From Acerihabitans arboris (GTDB lineage: Bacteria > Pseudomonadota > Gammaproteobacteria > Enterobacterales > Enterobacteriaceae): a stretch of 64,000 nt of DNA. The first letter of the stretch is position 1; each line of letters starts with the position of its first letter. The position numbers and the translations under genes were made by a program. This document shows, piece after piece, positions 47,673 through 57,363 of the stretch. The DNA lies in NCBI RefSeq assembly GCF_010131535.1, contig NZ_WUBS01000005.1, positions 62,001-126,000 of the forward strand, written 5' to 3'. The notes beneath the pieces are model-generated. The model was not told the origin of the DNA. It did no database searches and saw only the letters and a program-made list of their open reading frames with translations.

Positions 47673-48965
47673 ATGAAGCAGGCATTTCGAGTAGCGCTAG
47701 GTTTAATGATTTTATGGGCGTCCGTGCTGCATGCGGAAGTGCGAATTGAGATCACTCAAGGGGTCGACTCGGCGCGTCCGATTGGCGTGGTACCGTTTAA
47801 ATGGGCGGGTCCAGGCGCTGCGCCCGCGGATGTCGGCGGTATTGTCGGCGCTGATTTGCGCAACAGCGGCAAATTTAATCCTATCGATGTGGCGCGCATG
47901 CCGCAGCAGCCGACCACCGCTGCCGAAGTGACGCCTGCGGCATGGACTGCGCTGGGCATCGACGCGGTAGTGATCGGGCAGGTTCAGCCCAGCGCCGACG
48001 GCGGATACGTCGTGTCGTACCAGTTGGTCGACACCTCCGGCAATCCCGGCGCGGTACTGGCGCAAAATCAGTTTAAAGTGACCAAGCAGTGGCTGCGCTA
48101 CGCCGCGCATACCGCCAGCGACGAAACCTTTGAAAAATTGACCGGGATCAAAGGCGCGTTCCGCACGCGTATAGCTTATGTGGTGCAAACTAATGGCGGG
48201 CAGTATCCTTATGAGCTGCGCGTAGCCGACTACGACGGGTTTAACCAGTTCGTGGTCCATCGCTCGCCTCAGCCGCTGATGTCGCCGGCCTGGTCGCCGG
48301 ACGGCAGCAAAGTCGCGTATGTGACGTTTGAAAGCGGCCGCTCGGCCCTGGTGGTGCAAACCCTGGCTAACGGCAGCATTCGGCAGATTGCCAGCTTCCC
48401 GCAGCATAACGGCGCGCCGGCATTCTCTCCGGACGGCTCCAAATTGGCTTTCGCTTTGTCGAAATCCGGCAGTTTGAATATCTATGTGATGAATTTAGGC
48501 TCCGGCCAGATCACCCAGGTGACCGACGGTCGCAGCAATAACACGGAGCCGACCTGGTTCCCGGATAGCCAGACCTTGGCCTATACCTCGGATCAGGGCG
48601 GTCGTCCGCAAGTGTATAAAGTTGGTATTAACGGCGGTAGCCCGCAGCGCCTGACCTGGGAAGGCTCCCAGAACCAGGATGCGGACGTGAGCGCGGACGG
48701 TAAGTTCCTGGTCATGGTCAGCAGCAACGGCGGCGCTCAGCATATCGCTAAACAAGATCTGGCAACGGGAGCCGTGCAAGTCTTAACGGCCACGTTCCTG
48801 GATGAAACACCTAGCATCGCGCCCAATGGCACCATGGTTATCTACAGCTCTACACAAGGGATGGGTTCCGTGCTACAGCTGGTTTCGATTGATGGGCGTT
48901 TCAAAGCGCGTCTTCCGGCGACTGATGGACAGGTCAAATTTCCTGCCTGGTCTCCGTATCTGTGA
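47673..48965 (+). CDS. tolB: Tol-Pal system protein TolB
   Basis: Periplasmic protein with an N-terminal alpha/beta domain and a six-bladed beta-propeller that binds Pal and TolA. It is 430 residues, equal to E. coli TolB. A signal peptide of about 21 residues ([21 protein letters not shown]) precedes EVRIEI. Propeller signatures such as [19 protein letters not shown] and [16 protein letters not shown] repeat through the C-terminal half. The ATG at 47673 has GGGAGATG upstream. A 141-bp gap from tolA may hold a promoter. Confidence 0.97.
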   Translation: MKQAFRVALGLMILWASVLHAEVRIEITQGVDSARPIGVVPFKWAGPGAAPADVGGIVGADLRNSGKFNPIDVARMPQQPTTAAEVTPAAWTALGIDAVVIGQVQPSADGGYVVSYQLVDTSGNPGAVLAQNQFKVTKQWLRYAAHTASDETFEKLTGIKGAFRTRIAYVVQTNGGQYPYELRVADYDGFNQFVVHRSPQPLMSPAWSPDGSKVAYVTFESGRSALVVQTLANGSIRQIASFPQHNGAPAFSPDGSKLAFALSKSGSLNIYVMNLGSGQITQVTDGRSNNTEPTWFPDSQTLAYTSDQGGRPQVYKVGINGGSPQRLTWEGSQNQDADVSADGKFLVMVSSNGGAQHIAKQDLATGAVQVLTATFLDETPSIAPNGTMVIYSSTQGMGSVLQLVSIDGRFKARLPATDGQVKFPAWSPYL

Positions 48966-49008
48966 TGCATGTGTAAATATGTATGGCAAACTATAAAAGG
49001 AAAATGAG

Positions 49009-49524
49009 ATGCAACTGAACAAAGTGCTAAAAGGGCTGATGCTGGCCGTGCCTGTACTGGCTATCGCCGCGTGTAGTTCCCACAAAAGCGCTAACAATGG
49101 CGCGGATTCTGCCATGGGCGCTGGCACTGGCATGGACAATGCAAGCGGCGCCAACTCTTCATCTGAAGAACAGGCTCGCCTGCAGATGCAAGAACTGCAA
49201 AGGAACAATATCGTTTACTTCGATCTTGATAAGTACGATATCCGTTCTGATTTTGCCCAGATGCTGGATGCACATGCTAACTTCCTGCGCAGCAACCCAT
49301 CCTATAAAGTGACCGTTGAAGGCCATGCGGATGAACGCGGTACGCCGGAATATAACATCGCCCTGGGCGAACGTCGCGCCAACGCCGTGAAGATGTATCT
49401 TCAGGGTAAAGGCGTGTCTGCCGATCAAATCTCTATCGTATCTTACGGTAAAGAGAAACCGGCTGTACTGGGACATGACGAATCGGCTTACGCTAAAAAC
49501 CGTCGTGCCGTACTGGTATACTAA
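49009..49524 (+). CDS. pal: Peptidoglycan-associated lipoprotein Pal
   Basis: Outer-membrane lipoprotein that binds peptidoglycan through an OmpA-like domain and TolB/TolA on the periplasmic side. It is 171 residues. The lipobox is AIAAC with the acylated Cys22. A Ser/Gly/Ala-rich linker follows, then the OmpA domain from about residue 65, with [22 protein letters not shown] as the diaminopimelate-binding motif. It lies 43 bp after tolB. Confidence 0.97.
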   Translation: MQLNKVLKGLMLAVPVLAIAACSSHKSANNGADSAMGAGTGMDNASGANSSSEEQARLQMQELQRNNIVYFDLDKYDIRSDFAQMLDAHANFLRSNPSYKVTVEGHADERGTPEYNIALGERRANAVKMYLQGKGVSADQISIVSYGKEKPAVLGHDESAYAKNRRAVLVY

Positions 49525-49533
49525 GAGAATTGC

Positions 49534-50340
49534 ATGAGCGGTAACTTCAGACATTATCTGTTAAGTCTGTCGTTACTGGTTGGCGTAGCGGCCCCCTGGG
49601 CCGCTACTGCCCAAGCGCCAATCAGTAATGTCGGCTCCGGCTCGGTGGAAGATCGGGTCACTCAACTTGAGCGTATTTCCAACGCTCACGGCCAGCTATT
49701 AACTCAACTTCAGCAACAGCTTTCCGACACCCAGCGTGATATCGACTCTTTACGGGGGCAAATCCAGGAAAACCAGTACCAGCTTTCCCAGGTAGTGGAA
49801 CGCCAGAAGCAAATCTATCAGCAAATGGACAGCCTCAGCAGCAAGGGCGGTCAGGATGCGGCTTTACCCGACAGCGGTGCCGGTAACAGCGGCGCGGCAA
49901 CCTCGTCCACCGGCGGCAGCCAGGATGCGGCGGCGCCTGCGGCAACGTCGGCCGGCAGCAGCACCGGTGACGCCAATACCGATTACAACGCGGCGGTGGC
50001 TTTGGTGCTGGAGAAAAAACAGTACGATCAGGGCATCACGGCGTTTCAGAATTTTGTTAAACGTTATCCGGATTCAACCTACCAGCCCAATGCCAATTAT
50101 TGGCTCGGTCAGTTGAACTACAACAAAGGTAAAAAAGACGATGCGGCTTACTACTTTGCCCTGGTCGTCAAAAATTACCCCAAGTCGCCAAAAAGCTCCG
50201 AAGCCCTGTTTAAAGTTGGGGTAATCATGCAGGAAAAAGGCCAGACCGACAAAGCCAAGGCCGTTTACCAGCAGGTTATCAAACTTTATCCAACTACCGA
50301 TTCTGCCAAACAAGCGCAAAAACGGCTGGCCAGTCTTTAA
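49534..50340 (+). CDS. cpoB: Cell division coordinator CpoB
   Basis: Periplasmic protein (formerly YbgF) that links Tol-Pal with PBP1B at the division site. It is 268 residues. The signal peptide ends near AATAQA. A trimeric coiled coil (about 35-105, VEDRVTQLERISNAHGQL) is followed by a low-complexity Ser/Gly/Ala linker and three TPR repeats (YQPNANYWLGQLNYNKGKKDDA, YPKSPKSSEALFKVG). It starts nine bases after pal and ends the operon. Confidence 0.95.
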   Translation: MSGNFRHYLLSLSLLVGVAAPWAATAQAPISNVGSGSVEDRVTQLERISNAHGQLLTQLQQQLSDTQRDIDSLRGQIQENQYQLSQVVERQKQIYQQMDSLSSKGGQDAALPDSGAGNSGAATSSTGGSQDAAAPAATSAGSSTGDANTDYNAAVALVLEKKQYDQGITAFQNFVKRYPDSTYQPNANYWLGQLNYNKGKKDDAAYYFALVVKNYPKSPKSSEALFKVGVIMQEKGQTDKAKAVYQQVIKLYPTTDSAKQAQKRLASL

Positions 50341-50345
50341 ACCAT

Positions 50346-50387
50346 TCAGGCCTCATATGAGGTTTAAATCGCCGAATTAAGGCCTGA
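50346..50387. repeat. Nested dyad after cpoB
   Basis: TCAGGCCT and AGGCCTGA (8 bp) enclose the 12-bp palindrome CCTCATATGAGG. The structure starts 6 bp after the cpoB stop and could mark the end of the tol-pal transcript. No strong T-tract follows. Confidence 0.4.
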
Positions 50388-50520
50388 GTGCTCGAAGATC
50401 AAGCAGTTGAACGCTATTGCGCAAATTTAGGTTGCGCAGAAAATTTTAGTTAGTAATATATGCCGCCGTTGCCAAGGGAAAGCGTTCAACCCAGGGCGCC
50501 GGTAAAAAAACGGATATCGC

Positions 50521-50596
50521 GGGTCGTTAGCTCAGTTGGTAGAGCAGTTGACTTTTAATCAATTGGTCGCAGGTTCGAATCCTGCACGACCCACCA
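50521..50596 (+). tRNA. tRNA-Lys (UUU), first copy
   Basis: A 76-base tRNA with encoded CCA. The acceptor stem is GGGTCGT/ACGACCC, the D-arm has GCTCAGTTGGTAGAGC, the anticodon TTT sits in CTTTTAA, and the T-loop is GGTTCGAATCC. It follows cpoB as in other enterobacteria, where a larger lysine/valine tRNA cluster occurs. Confidence 0.98.
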
Positions 50597-50690
50597 ATGC
50601 CAAAGATATTAAGCTTGATGAATGTCGTCACACGTTATTTATAGTGCAACACCCGCCACCATCGTTATCAAGCAGTGAAATCCCGTCAAA

Positions 50691-50766
50691 GGGTCGTTAG
50701 CTCAGTTGGTAGAGCAGTTGACTTTTAATCAATTGGTCGCAGGTTCGAATCCTGCACGACCCACCA
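50691..50766 (+). tRNA. tRNA-Lys (UUU), second copy
   Basis: Base-for-base identical to the first copy 94 bp upstream, including CCA. The flanking sequences differ, so the pair probably shares one transcript and has been kept uniform by gene conversion. No valine tRNA lies between or after them. Confidence 0.98.
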
Positions 50767-51249
50767 TCGTCAAAGAACATCACTTGCTAAAAAATCAAAT
50801 CAGAGCTGGTATAACGCACGCATCGTGCGGATTTGAACCTGCGCAGGTTCGAGTCGAGCGCAGCGAGCCAGCGTTGCCGGAACGGCAACGACCCGAAGGG
50901 CGAGGCCAACGGCCGAGTCATCCTGTACGTGCGCGGTCAGTGACTACAGCGATCCGCACTCTCACTATTTCTGCCTTACTATTTACTCCTCACTCCTAAT
51001 ATTTTGCGACTTTGCGCTCCATATCGCACTTATCGGCTAGTGTGTCGCCGTAAAATCCATTATCGTTTCGCCATTAATCCCCGCCAATCTGCCCAAAGTC
51101 ATATTAACTAAACAAAAACATAAAAAATCACAAAATTAACAGGACTTTTTGTTCAAAATTGATTATTTTGTTTAGTATATAAAACATGCGCCATCTTGAC
51201 CGTCTGGCTGCCGTTGTCGGCGCCCGGCCCATGCGCGGGGACCTACACA
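50767..51249. other. Structured gap between tRNA-Lys and nadA
   Basis: The first part (50835-50945) is dense in dyads: GAACCTGCGCAGGTTC, a perfect 16-bp palindrome (50835-50850); CGTTGCCG-GAA-CGGCAACG (50872-50890); and GGCC-AAC-GGCC. The GGTTCGAGTC next to the palindrome resembles a tRNA T-arm. No intact gene is present. The second half is AT-rich and holds the nadA control sites. Confidence 0.55.
51107..51185 (+). promoter_or_regulatory. Candidate NadR operator sites upstream of nadA
   Basis: TGTTTA (51169-51174) and TAAACA (51180-51185) form a dyad five bases apart, the half-site pattern of the NAD repressor NadR. An extra half-site, TAAACA (51109-51114), lies further upstream. ACTAAACAAAA (51107-51117) and TTTTGTTTAGT (51166-51176) are perfect 11-bp inverted copies. 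The dyad is 65 bp before nadA and overlaps a possible -10 (TAGTAT). Confidence 0.6.
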
Positions 51250-52323
51250 ATGATACAAGCCATGAGCGAAGCGTTGGATGTCAATGCGGCAATCTATCCT
51301 TTTCCACCCAAGCCGCGCGCCCTGAATGCGGATGAAAAACAATTCTATTACGACAAGATCGCGCGCCTGTTAACACAGCGTAACGCGGTCATGGTCGCCC
51401 ATTATTATACCGATCCGGAAATCCAGGCGCTGGCGGAGGCCACCGGCGGCTGCGTGGCGGATTCCCTCGAGATGGCGCGCTTCGGCAGCACCCATCCGGC
51501 CACCACGCTACTGGTGGCCGGCGTGCGTTTCATGGGTGAAACGGCGAAAATCCTCAGCCCGGAGAAAACCGTGCTGATGCCGACCCTGAAGGCCGAATGC
51601 TCGCTGGACCTGGGATGCCCGGTGGACGAGTTCAGCGCCTTTTGCGATGCCCATCCGGACCGGACCGTGGTGGTCTACGCCAATACCTCGGCGGCGGTTA
51701 AGGCGCGCGCCGATTGGGTCGTCACCTCCAGCATCGCCGTCGATCTTATCGAGCATCTCGATAGCCTGGGTGAAAAAATTATCTGGGCGCCGGACCGGCA
51801 TCTCGGACGCTATGTCCAGAACCAAACCGGCGCGGATATTTTATGCTGGCAGAGCGCCTGCATCGTGCATGACGAGTTCAAGACCCAGGCGCTGACGCGC
51901 ATGAAGAAGCTCTACCCCAGCGCGGCGGTGCTGGTGCATCCTGAGTCGCCCCAGGCGATTGTCGATATGGCCGATGCGGTCGGTTCGACCAGCCAACTGA
52001 TCCAGGCGGCAAAAAACCTGCCGCAGCAGCAGATGATTGTCGCCACCGACCGCGGTATTTTTTATAAAATGCAGCAGGCCTGCCCGGATAAAACCTTGTT
52101 GGAAGCGCCCACCGCCGGTGAAGGCGCAACCTGCCGCAGCTGCGCCCATTGCCCCTGGATGGCTATGAACGGCCTGAAAGCCGTCGCTGACGGCCTCGAA
52201 CAGGGTGGGGAAAGGCATGAAGTCCATGTGCCGGATGAATTGCGTGTCAAGGCGCTGGTGCCGCTAAATCGCATGCTGGCCTTTGCCGCCGAGCTTAAGG
52301 TCCGGGTTACCGGCAACGCCTAG
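51250..52323 (+). CDS. nadA: Quinolinate synthase
   Basis: Fe-S enzyme that condenses iminoaspartate with dihydroxyacetone phosphate to quinolinate in NAD synthesis. It is 357 residues (E. coli 347). The three 4Fe-4S ligands are in AECSLDLGC, in [13 protein letters not shown] and in [13 protein letters not shown]. The start at 51250 has GGGGACC upstream, and an in-frame ATG four codons later is an alternative. The neighbouring pnuC of E. coli is missing. Its end overlaps the end of the convergent zitB by four bases. Confidence 0.96.
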   Translation: MIQAMSEALDVNAAIYPFPPKPRALNADEKQFYYDKIARLLTQRNAVMVAHYYTDPEIQALAEATGGCVADSLEMARFGSTHPATTLLVAGVRFMGETAKILSPEKTVLMPTLKAECSLDLGCPVDEFSAFCDAHPDRTVVVYANTSAAVKARADWVVTSSIAVDLIEHLDSLGEKIIWAPDRHLGRYVQNQTGADILCWQSACIVHDEFKTQALTRMKKLYPSAAVLVHPESPQAIVDMADAVGSTSQLIQAAKNLPQQQMIVATDRGIFYKMQQACPDKTLLEAPTAGEGATCRSCAHCPWMAMNGLKAVADGLEQGGERHEVHVPDELRVKALVPLNRMLAFAAELKVRVTGNA

Positions 52324-53270
52324 TGGTGATGATGGGCGTGGGCCAGGCCGCTGCCTTCAGTGATGCCGCAGTCGTCTTCGGGGCAGGTCTGGTATTCCAT
52401 CTGCACCGTGGCATGGCTGATGTTGTAGTGGTCCAGCAGATAATGCTGGATCTGGCGCAGCAGGGCGTCGTGGTCGTAGGGCGGGATAACCTGCGCATGT
52501 AGCGTCATCACGGGTTTTTCGCCCACCAGCCAGATGTGGACGTGATGGATATTGCGAACCTCGGGAATATTAAGGCACAGCTCGCGTTTAAGTTTCTCGA
52601 TATCAATCTGGCTGGGCGTGCCTTCCAGCAGTTCATGCAAACTTTCCCGCAATAGCCGCCAGCCGCTGCGCAGCACCAGGCATGATACCAGGATGGATAA
52701 AATCGGATCGATAGGCATCCAGCCGGTCATCAATATGATCACGGCGGCGATAATCGCCCCGACGGAGCCCAATAAATCCCCCAGCACATGCAGCGCGGCC
52801 GCGCGCAGGTTAATATTTTTTTCACCTTCGCCCCCGTGCAGCAGCCAAAATGACAGCAGGTTGGCCAGCAGGCCCGCCACGGCTATCACCATCATGATCC
52901 AGCCTGCCACCGGGTGGGGCTGGTAAAAACGGCGTATCGCCTCCCAGACAATCATCAGGGTAATGACCAGCAACGCCAGGGCGTTCAGGAACGCCGCCAG
53001 GGTGGTCAGCCGCAGGTAGCCGAAGGTGTGGCGGCTATTGGGTTTACGCTGGGCAAATCGCACCGCCAGCAGGGCCATCAGCAATGCGGCGGCGTCGGTC
53101 AGCATATGTCCCGCATCGGCCAGCAGCGCCAGCGATCCCGACAGCAGTCCGCCCGCCACTTCCACCGCCATAAAAATGGCGGTAACGGCAAAGGCCGCCA
53201 TCAGGCGCTTATTATTGCCGGTTTCCGTCGTGCCGTGCTCATGATGGTGGTGATCATGTGTCGATGCCAT
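52320..53270 (-). CDS. zitB: Zinc efflux transporter ZitB
   Basis: Cation diffusion facilitator that exports Zn(II) across the inner membrane in exchange for protons. It is 316 residues with six transmembrane helices. The HxxxD metal sites appear in [18 protein letters not shown] and [15 protein letters not shown]. His-rich ends (HDHHHHEHG at the N-terminus, HAHHHH at the C-terminus) flank the core, and the cytoplasmic C-terminal domain has HHVHIWLVG. It lies convergent with nadA. Confidence 0.95.
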   Translation of the reverse strand: MASTHDHHHHEHGTTETGNNKRLMAAFAVTAIFMAVEVAGGLLSGSLALLADAGHMLTDAAALLMALLAVRFAQRKPNSRHTFGYLRLTTLAAFLNALALLVITLMIVWEAIRRFYQPHPVAGWIMMVIAVAGLLANLLSFWLLHGGEGEKNINLRAAALHVLGDLLGSVGAIIAAVIILMTGWMPIDPILSILVSCLVLRSGWRLLRESLHELLEGTPSQIDIEKLKRELCLNIPEVRNIHHVHIWLVGEKPVMTLHAQVIPPYDHDALLRQIQHYLLDHYNISHATVQMEYQTCPEDDCGITEGSGLAHAHHHH

Positions 53271-53532
53271 AAATTTTCCTGTAATCAGCCAAGCGTATCT
53301 ACCAGGATAGTACCGGAATAATAGCGGAGAAACGAAGAGTTGCCGTATGGATTTCTGCGGTTATTATAGTTGCAGGGACGGGATGTAAACGCCGGCGGGC
53401 AAAATGCGGGCCGGCGGTTGCGCTGGGGTGCTATGCTTTAATACAATAGGCGCAGCCGCCCAAGTGGCGTATAAAAGCCACAAAAAAAAGAAACCAGGCC
53501 AAGACCTGATTCCTCCTGATAAGCAGAATAAA

Positions 53533-53547
53533 GCAGGCATTGCCTGC
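53533..53547 (-). terminator. Hairpin after ybgS
   Basis: On the minus strand GCAGGC-AAT-GCCTGC is followed by TTTATTCT, 22 bases after the ybgS stop. The stem is six pairs and the T-tract imperfect, so this is a moderate terminator. Confidence 0.5.
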
Positions 53548-53568
53548 CTGGTTTACGCTTTTCAGTTT

Positions 53569-53946
53569 TTAATTTGTGGTACCGTCGGTTTTAGTCGCTT
53601 CGGTAGTGCCACTTTTGCCGGTTTCCACTTTGGAATTGGTATCCGGGCAACGGCCGTCTTTACACATGGTATTTTTATGTACTTCCGACGCGTTCAAATT
53701 AGCGTTCGCATCGGTGCTGCCGGTTTTGGACGTATCGGTGCCGCCGGTGTTGATCTTATCGTTGCTGACGCCGTTAGGCGCGGTATTTTCTTTGGAGCCC
53801 GCGCCGCCGGACTGGTTTTGCTGGCCGTTACTTGAGTCGGTGCTGCCGGCTGCCGAGGTGTCGGCCGCCAGGACCGCGCCGCTGCCCAACGTCATTACAG
53901 CGGTAATAAACAGCATTGCCATTTTTTTGGTGGTAGTGGTTTGCAT
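53569..53946 (-). CDS. ybgS: Secreted small protein YbgS
   Basis: A 125-residue exported protein of unknown function. A signal peptide of about 28 residues (KKMAMLFITAVMTLGSGAVLA|ADT) precedes a Ser/Thr/Asn/Gly-rich disordered body. The conserved core HKNTMCKDGRCPDTNSKV near residue 90 and the ending KTDGTTN match E. coli YbgS, which also lies between zitB and aroG. The Cys pair could form a disulfide or bind metal. The name homeobox protein sometimes attached to it is not supported by its sequence. Confidence 0.88.
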   Translation of the reverse strand: MQTTTTKKMAMLFITAVMTLGSGAVLAADTSAAGSTDSSNGQQNQSGGAGSKENTAPNGVSNDKINTGGTDTSKTGSTDANANLNASEVHKNTMCKDGRCPDTNSKVETGKSGTTEATKTDGTTN

Positions 53947-54269
53947 ATTATTTTCCCTCTTTCGTGCCAGGGGTGTCTATCAAACCCGCATTTTCACATG
54001 TTTGCGGGCGCAAAACCCCTCCGAGGCGCACCCAATGGCCCCGTAAGGAAATGTTAAGCCAGAATGGCCAGGCGGTTAAGTTCCCGTTATCGTTGGCTTA
54101 TCACTATTTTAAGAATAGCTAAGAATCGGCAGTTATCAAATTTGCAGTAAAATTACTGATGAAAGCCTTAAAAGCACATTTACAGCATAAACCGAGCCGG
54201 CTGGATTAAACGGCTGATTTCAAGATGTTACGGATAAGCGCTGCAGCGTGGAGACAAAACGGACCTACT
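53947..54269. promoter_or_regulatory. ybgS-aroG divergent gap
   Basis: These 323 bp contain the promoters of both genes. The aroG-proximal half is AT-rich. I looked for a TyrR box of the form TGTAAA-N6-TTTACA, as controls aroG in E. coli, and found only a lone TTTACA half near 54179-54184. Confidence 0.4.
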
Positions 54270-55352
54270 ATGAATTACCTTAACGACGATTTAAGAATTA
54301 AAGATATTAAAGAGTTACTCCCGCCGGTGGCGCTGCTGGAAAAATTTCCGGCCACCGCCCAGGCCGCCAGGACGGTGTCGGGCGCGCGCTCGGCTATCCA
54401 TAAAATCCTCAAGGGCAGCGACGATCGGCTGCTGGTGGTCATAGGTCCGTGCTCAATCCACGATATCGTGGCGGCCAAAGACTATGCCGCGCGTTTGCTT
54501 GAGCTGCGCAAGCAATTAAGCGGCGAGCTGGAAATAGTGATGCGGGTGTATTTTGAAAAACCGCGCACCACCGTGGGCTGGAAAGGGCTTATCAACGATC
54601 CGTTAATGGACAATAGTTTCCAGATTAACGAAGGCCTGCGCATTGCCCGTAAACTCCTGCTGGATATCAACGATACCGGCCTGCCGGCGGCGGGCGAGTT
54701 CCTGGATATGATTACCCCGCAATATGTCGCGGACCTGATGAGCTGGGGCGCCATCGGCGCGCGCACCACCGAATCCCAGGTGCATCGCGAACTGGCGTCC
54801 GGTCTTTCATGCCCGGTGGGATTTAAAAATGGTACCGACGGCACCATCAAGGTCGCCATTGACGCCATCAACGCCGCGGGCGCCGCCCATTGTTTCCTGT
54901 CGGTGACCAAATGGGGCCATTCCGCCATCGTCAACACCAGCGGCAATAGTGATTGCCATATCATCCTGCGCGGGGGCAGGGAGCCGAATTACAGCGCCCA
55001 CCACGTTAACGCGGTGAAAGTGGGATTGGCCAAGGCTAGCCTGCCCGCCCAGGTCATGATTGATTTCAGCCATGCCAACAGCAGCAAGCAATATAAAAAG
55101 CAACTGGATGTCGCTCAGGATGTCTGCGCACAGCTGGCGGGGGGCGAAAAGGGCATTATCGGCGTAATGGTTGAAAGTCATCTGGAGGAAGGCAACCAAA
55201 GCCTTGAGCACGGCGAACCCCTGGCGTATGGCAAAAGCATCACCGATGCCTGCATCGGCTGGCCGGATACCGAAGTGATGTTACAGCAGTTGGCCCAGGC
55301 GGTACGGACGCGCCGGGAGCTGTTAGGCGGCAAGACCGTTCATTCGGCCTGA
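54270..55352 (+). CDS. aroG: Phe-sensitive DAHP synthase
   Basis: First enzyme of the shikimate pathway, joining phosphoenolpyruvate and erythrose 4-phosphate. It is 360 residues, ten more than E. coli AroG through the C-terminus. Signatures are LLVVIGPCSIHD, YFEKPRTTVGWKGLINDP, GARTTESQVHRELASG and the metal-binding MIDFSHANSSKQ. Its N-terminus MNYLNDDLRIKDIKELLPP and GKSITDACIGW identify the phenylalanine-inhibited isoenzyme rather than AroF or AroH. The ATG at 54270 matches the family; a longer frame is not used. Confidence 0.95.
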   Translation: MNYLNDDLRIKDIKELLPPVALLEKFPATAQAARTVSGARSAIHKILKGSDDRLLVVIGPCSIHDIVAAKDYAARLLELRKQLSGELEIVMRVYFEKPRTTVGWKGLINDPLMDNSFQINEGLRIARKLLLDINDTGLPAAGEFLDMITPQYVADLMSWGAIGARTTESQVHRELASGLSCPVGFKNGTDGTIKVAIDAINAAGAAHCFLSVTKWGHSAIVNTSGNSDCHIILRGGREPNYSAHHVNAVKVGLAKASLPAQVMIDFSHANSSKQYKKQLDVAQDVCAQLAGGEKGIIGVMVESHLEEGNQSLEHGEPLAYGKSITDACIGWPDTEVMLQQLAQAVRTRRELLGGKTVHSA

Positions 55353-55362
55353 GGGGAAATTA

Positions 55363-55383
55363 GCCGGATAAGATTTATCCGGC
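55363..55383. repeat. Perfect 9-bp hairpin between aroG and gpmA
   Basis: GCCGGATAA-GAT-TTATCCGGC lies in the convergent gap, 10 bp after the aroG stop. The arms resemble a REP unit. No clean T-tract follows on either strand, yet it is placed to separate the two transcripts. Confidence 0.55.
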
Positions 55384-55441
55384 AATCAACCAACGCTATT
55401 CCGCTGGTTTGTCCCTCCCGGCGCGGGGAGGGGGAAAATCA

Positions 55442-56194
55442 TTATTTGGCTTTACCCTGGTTAGCTACTGCGGCGGCCTTGGCGGCGATTTCCGCGGCGT
55501 TGCCCAGATAATAATGCTTCACAGGTTTCATGTTTTCGTCGAATTCATAGACCAAGGGCACGCCGGTCGGGATATTCAGCTCAAGAATTTCTTCTTCGCT
55601 CATATTATCCAGGAATTTTACCAGTGCGCGGATAGAGTTGCCATGCGCGGCAATAATGACGCGCTCGCCTTTTTTCATGCGCGGTAAAATGGTTTCGTTC
55701 CAGTAAGGGGTCACACGCTCGATGGTCAGCGCCAGGCTTTCGGTGGTCGGCAGTTCTTCAGCGGTCAGTTTTGCGTAACGGGCATCATTGCCGGGGAAAC
55801 GTTCGTCATCACGGGTCAACTCCGGCGGAGTGACGGCAAAGCCGCGGCGCCATTGCTTAACCTGCTCGTCGCCATATTTTTCAGCGGTTTCCGATTTGTT
55901 CAGACCTTGCAGGGCGCCGTAATGACGCTCGTTCAGGCGCCAGGATTTTTCCACCGGCAGCCAGGCCTGATCCAGTTCGTCCAGGATATTCCACAGGGTA
56001 TGGATGGCGCGTTTTAACACGGACGTATAGGCAAAATCGAAGATGAAACCTTCTTCTTTCAGCTGTTTACCCGCTTGTTTCGCTTCAGTACGGCCTTTGT
56101 CGGACAAATCGACGTCCGTCCAGCCGGTGAAACGATTTTCATTGTTCCACTGGCTTTCACCGTGTCGTACCAGAACCAGTTTAGTTACAGCCAT
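55442..56194 (-). CDS. gpmA: 2,3-bisphosphoglycerate-dependent phosphoglycerate mutase
   Basis: Glycolytic enzyme interconverting 3- and 2-phosphoglycerate through a phosphohistidine. It is 250 residues, identical to E. coli GpmA. The phosphorylated His is in [10 protein letters not shown] near residue 11, and the second catalytic His is in [12 protein letters not shown] near residue 184. AAGGAG lies seven bases before the ATG at 56194. The open frame upstream of that is not translated. It is directly downstream of galM on the same strand. Confidence 0.97.
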   Translation of the reverse strand: MAVTKLVLVRHGESQWNNENRFTGWTDVDLSDKGRTEAKQAGKQLKEEGFIFDFAYTSVLKRAIHTLWNILDELDQAWLPVEKSWRLNERHYGALQGLNKSETAEKYGDEQVKQWRRGFAVTPPELTRDDERFPGNDARYAKLTAEELPTTESLALTIERVTPYWNETILPRMKKGERVIIAAHGNSIRALVKFLDNMSEEEILELNIPTGVPLVYEFDENMKPVKHYYLGNAAEIAAKAAAVANQGKAK

Positions 56195-56316
56195 CGCTTG
56201 ACTCCTTAAAGTCTTAAGATTTTTTATGAATACTATGAGTATTATATTGCCTGGCCGGGTTGGGCGGCAACCGCATAAGGTCAAACATAGCGAAATAAAT
56301 GGCTCAGCGATAGCGC

Positions 56317-57363
56317 CTAGAGCGCGACAAACTGGTAACGGGTCGATGAATGATAGGTTTCGCCGGGTTTTAGCCAGCAATCCGGCTGCGGCCACTCCGG
56401 ATGGTTCGGGCTGTCGGGCAGAAATTCACTTTCCAGCGCCACGCCGCTGTAGTTTTGATAATCGCCGCCCTGGCGCGCCGGCGTGCCGGCCAGGAAATTG
56501 CCGGTGTAAAGCTGTAACGCCGGCGCGGTGGTGTACACCTTAAGCAAGACTTGATTATCGGCCGACCAGAGTTGCGCGGCGGGCGTCTCCCCATCCCCGC
56601 AGGCGGGGTAGAGCAGATAGGCATGATCATAGCCTTTCATGCGCTGCTGATCGCGATCGCGCAGGAAATCCTGGCTTATGGTCTTGGGCTGGCGAAAATC
56701 CATGCCGGTGTTTTCCACATCGGCCAACGGCGCGCAGGGGATGCCTTCGCTGTCCACCGGCAGGTACTGGGTGGCGTACAGCTGCAATTTTTGCTGGCGG
56801 ACATCGGTGTTGGCGCCGTCGAGGTGGAAGTAGGCGTGGTTGGTCAGGTTGACCGGGCAGTCTTTATCCACCGTGGCCCGATATTCGATGGCCACCTGGT
56901 TGTCGGCGGTAACGGTATAACGCACCTCGGCAATCAGATTGCCGGGAAAACCCTGATCGCCGTCGGCGGAATGCAGTCGGAACAGGACGGTGGCCTGGGT
57001 ATGCTCGACGCATAACCAGCGACGGGCGTGGAAGCCCCCGGGACCACCGTGCAGCTGATGTTCGTCCTGGTTGGCGCTGAGCTGCCAGCTACGGCCGCCG
57101 CGGGCCAGGGCGGCCTTGGCGATGCGATTGGCATAACGGCCCACCGTGGCGCCCAGATAAGCCGCCTGCCGGGTGTACTCCTCGGGCGACGGGCAGCCCA
57201 GCAGCACTTCACGCTTGTTGCCGCTTTTCAGCGGCAGCTGGCAGGACAGCCAGGTAGCGCCCCAGTCCATCAGGGTAATCTGCATACCCTGTTCCGTGCC
57301 CAGGGTAACGCACTGGAATGGTTGTCCGTCAGGGGCGATGCCCGATTCATACTCTTTTAGCAT
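56317..57363 (-). CDS. galM: Aldose 1-epimerase (galactose mutarotase)
   Basis: Converts beta-D-galactose to the alpha anomer for galactokinase. It is 348 residues (E. coli 346). The catalytic His/His/Glu set appears in ANRIAKA with downstream [19 protein letters not shown], in [12 protein letters not shown], and in the C-terminal [19 protein letters not shown]. It overlaps galK by seven bases and is the last gene of the galETKM operon. Confidence 0.95.
   Translation of the reverse strand: MLKEYESGIAPDGQPFQCVTLGTEQGMQITLMDWGATWLSCQLPLKSGNKREVLLGCPSPEEYTRQAAYLGATVGRYANRIAKAALARGGRSWQLSANQDEHQLHGGPGGFHARRWLCVEHTQATVLFRLHSADGDQGFPGNLIAEVRYTVTADNQVAIEYRATVDKDCPVNLTNHAYFHLDGANTDVRQQKLQLYATQYLPVDSEGIPCAPLADVENTGMDFRQPKTISQDFLRDRDQQRMKGYDHAYLLYPACGDGETPAAQLWSADNQVLLKVYTTAPALQLYTGNFLAGTPARQGGDYQNYSGVALESEFLPDSPNHPEWPQPDCWLKPGETYHSSTRYQFVAL

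Noticed and set aside
54121-54269. TyrR box before aroG
   Set aside because: Only a single TTTACA half-site is present, without the partner at the required spacing.
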